Assembly (NCBI GenBank): GCA_937910835.1
Contig: CALEMG010000334.1
Span: forward strand, 1 to 6,704
DNA: 6,704 nt
Source of the DNA: an uncultured Alphaproteobacteria bacterium
GTDB taxonomy: Bacteria; Pseudomonadota; Alphaproteobacteria; Sneathiellales; Sneathiellaceae
Direction of reading: 5' to 3'
Below the pieces are notes generated by a model. The model searched no databases. It was not told the origin of the DNA and saw only the letters and a program-made list of their open reading frames with translations. Shown in pieces: positions 6,698 through 6,704 of the stretch; the first letter of the stretch is position 1; every line of letters begins with the position of its first letter. The position numbers and the translations under genes were made by a program.

Positions 6698-6704
6698 TTG
6701 CGCC

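Overview
The window looks like chromosomal DNA from an alphaproteobacterium. The basis is a GC content that appears, by eye, to be in the mid-50s, very tight gene packing, an alphaproteobacterial-style hydrolase and dehydratase pair, and tandem MotB-like genes followed by a large exported TPR protein. The assignment is an inference, and no rRNA or species marker is present. Almost every base is coding: the only gaps are 4 bases between the second and third genes and the last 44 bases.

Region A (1-4827, + strand) is the 3' part of an operon. It opens with the C-terminal 136 residues of a degenerate OmpA/MotB-like protein that starts outside the window. This overlaps by ATGA a complete 240-residue MotB-family protein with the stator aspartate and a peptidoglycan-binding OmpA-like domain. 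Four bases later comes a 1230-residue exported protein with a signal peptide, three beta-type modules carrying an R-L-[VI]-F-x-W motif, a long Pro/Ala/Lys/Glu linker and a C-terminal TPR solenoid. Together they suggest an envelope-anchored, ion-driven motor or stator with a periplasmic scaffold. A MotA-like partner would be expected just upstream. Whether the motor drives a flagellum or another machine cannot be told from here.

Region B (4821-6660, - strand) is a convergent two-gene unit: an alpha/beta hydrolase with a complete Ser-Asp-His triad, then a PLP-dependent threonine/serine dehydratase-like enzyme whose start lies inside the end of the hydrolase gene. The two regions meet tail to tail, with stop codons overlapping by 7 bases. 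The last 44 bases hold the hydrolase ribosome-binding site and a near-palindromic AT-rich element.

The best candidate for an under-described system is the operon of Region A, with one intact and one apparently degenerate peptidoglycan-binding subunit plus a giant modular TPR partner. No RNA genes, CRISPR arrays or mobile elements were seen.
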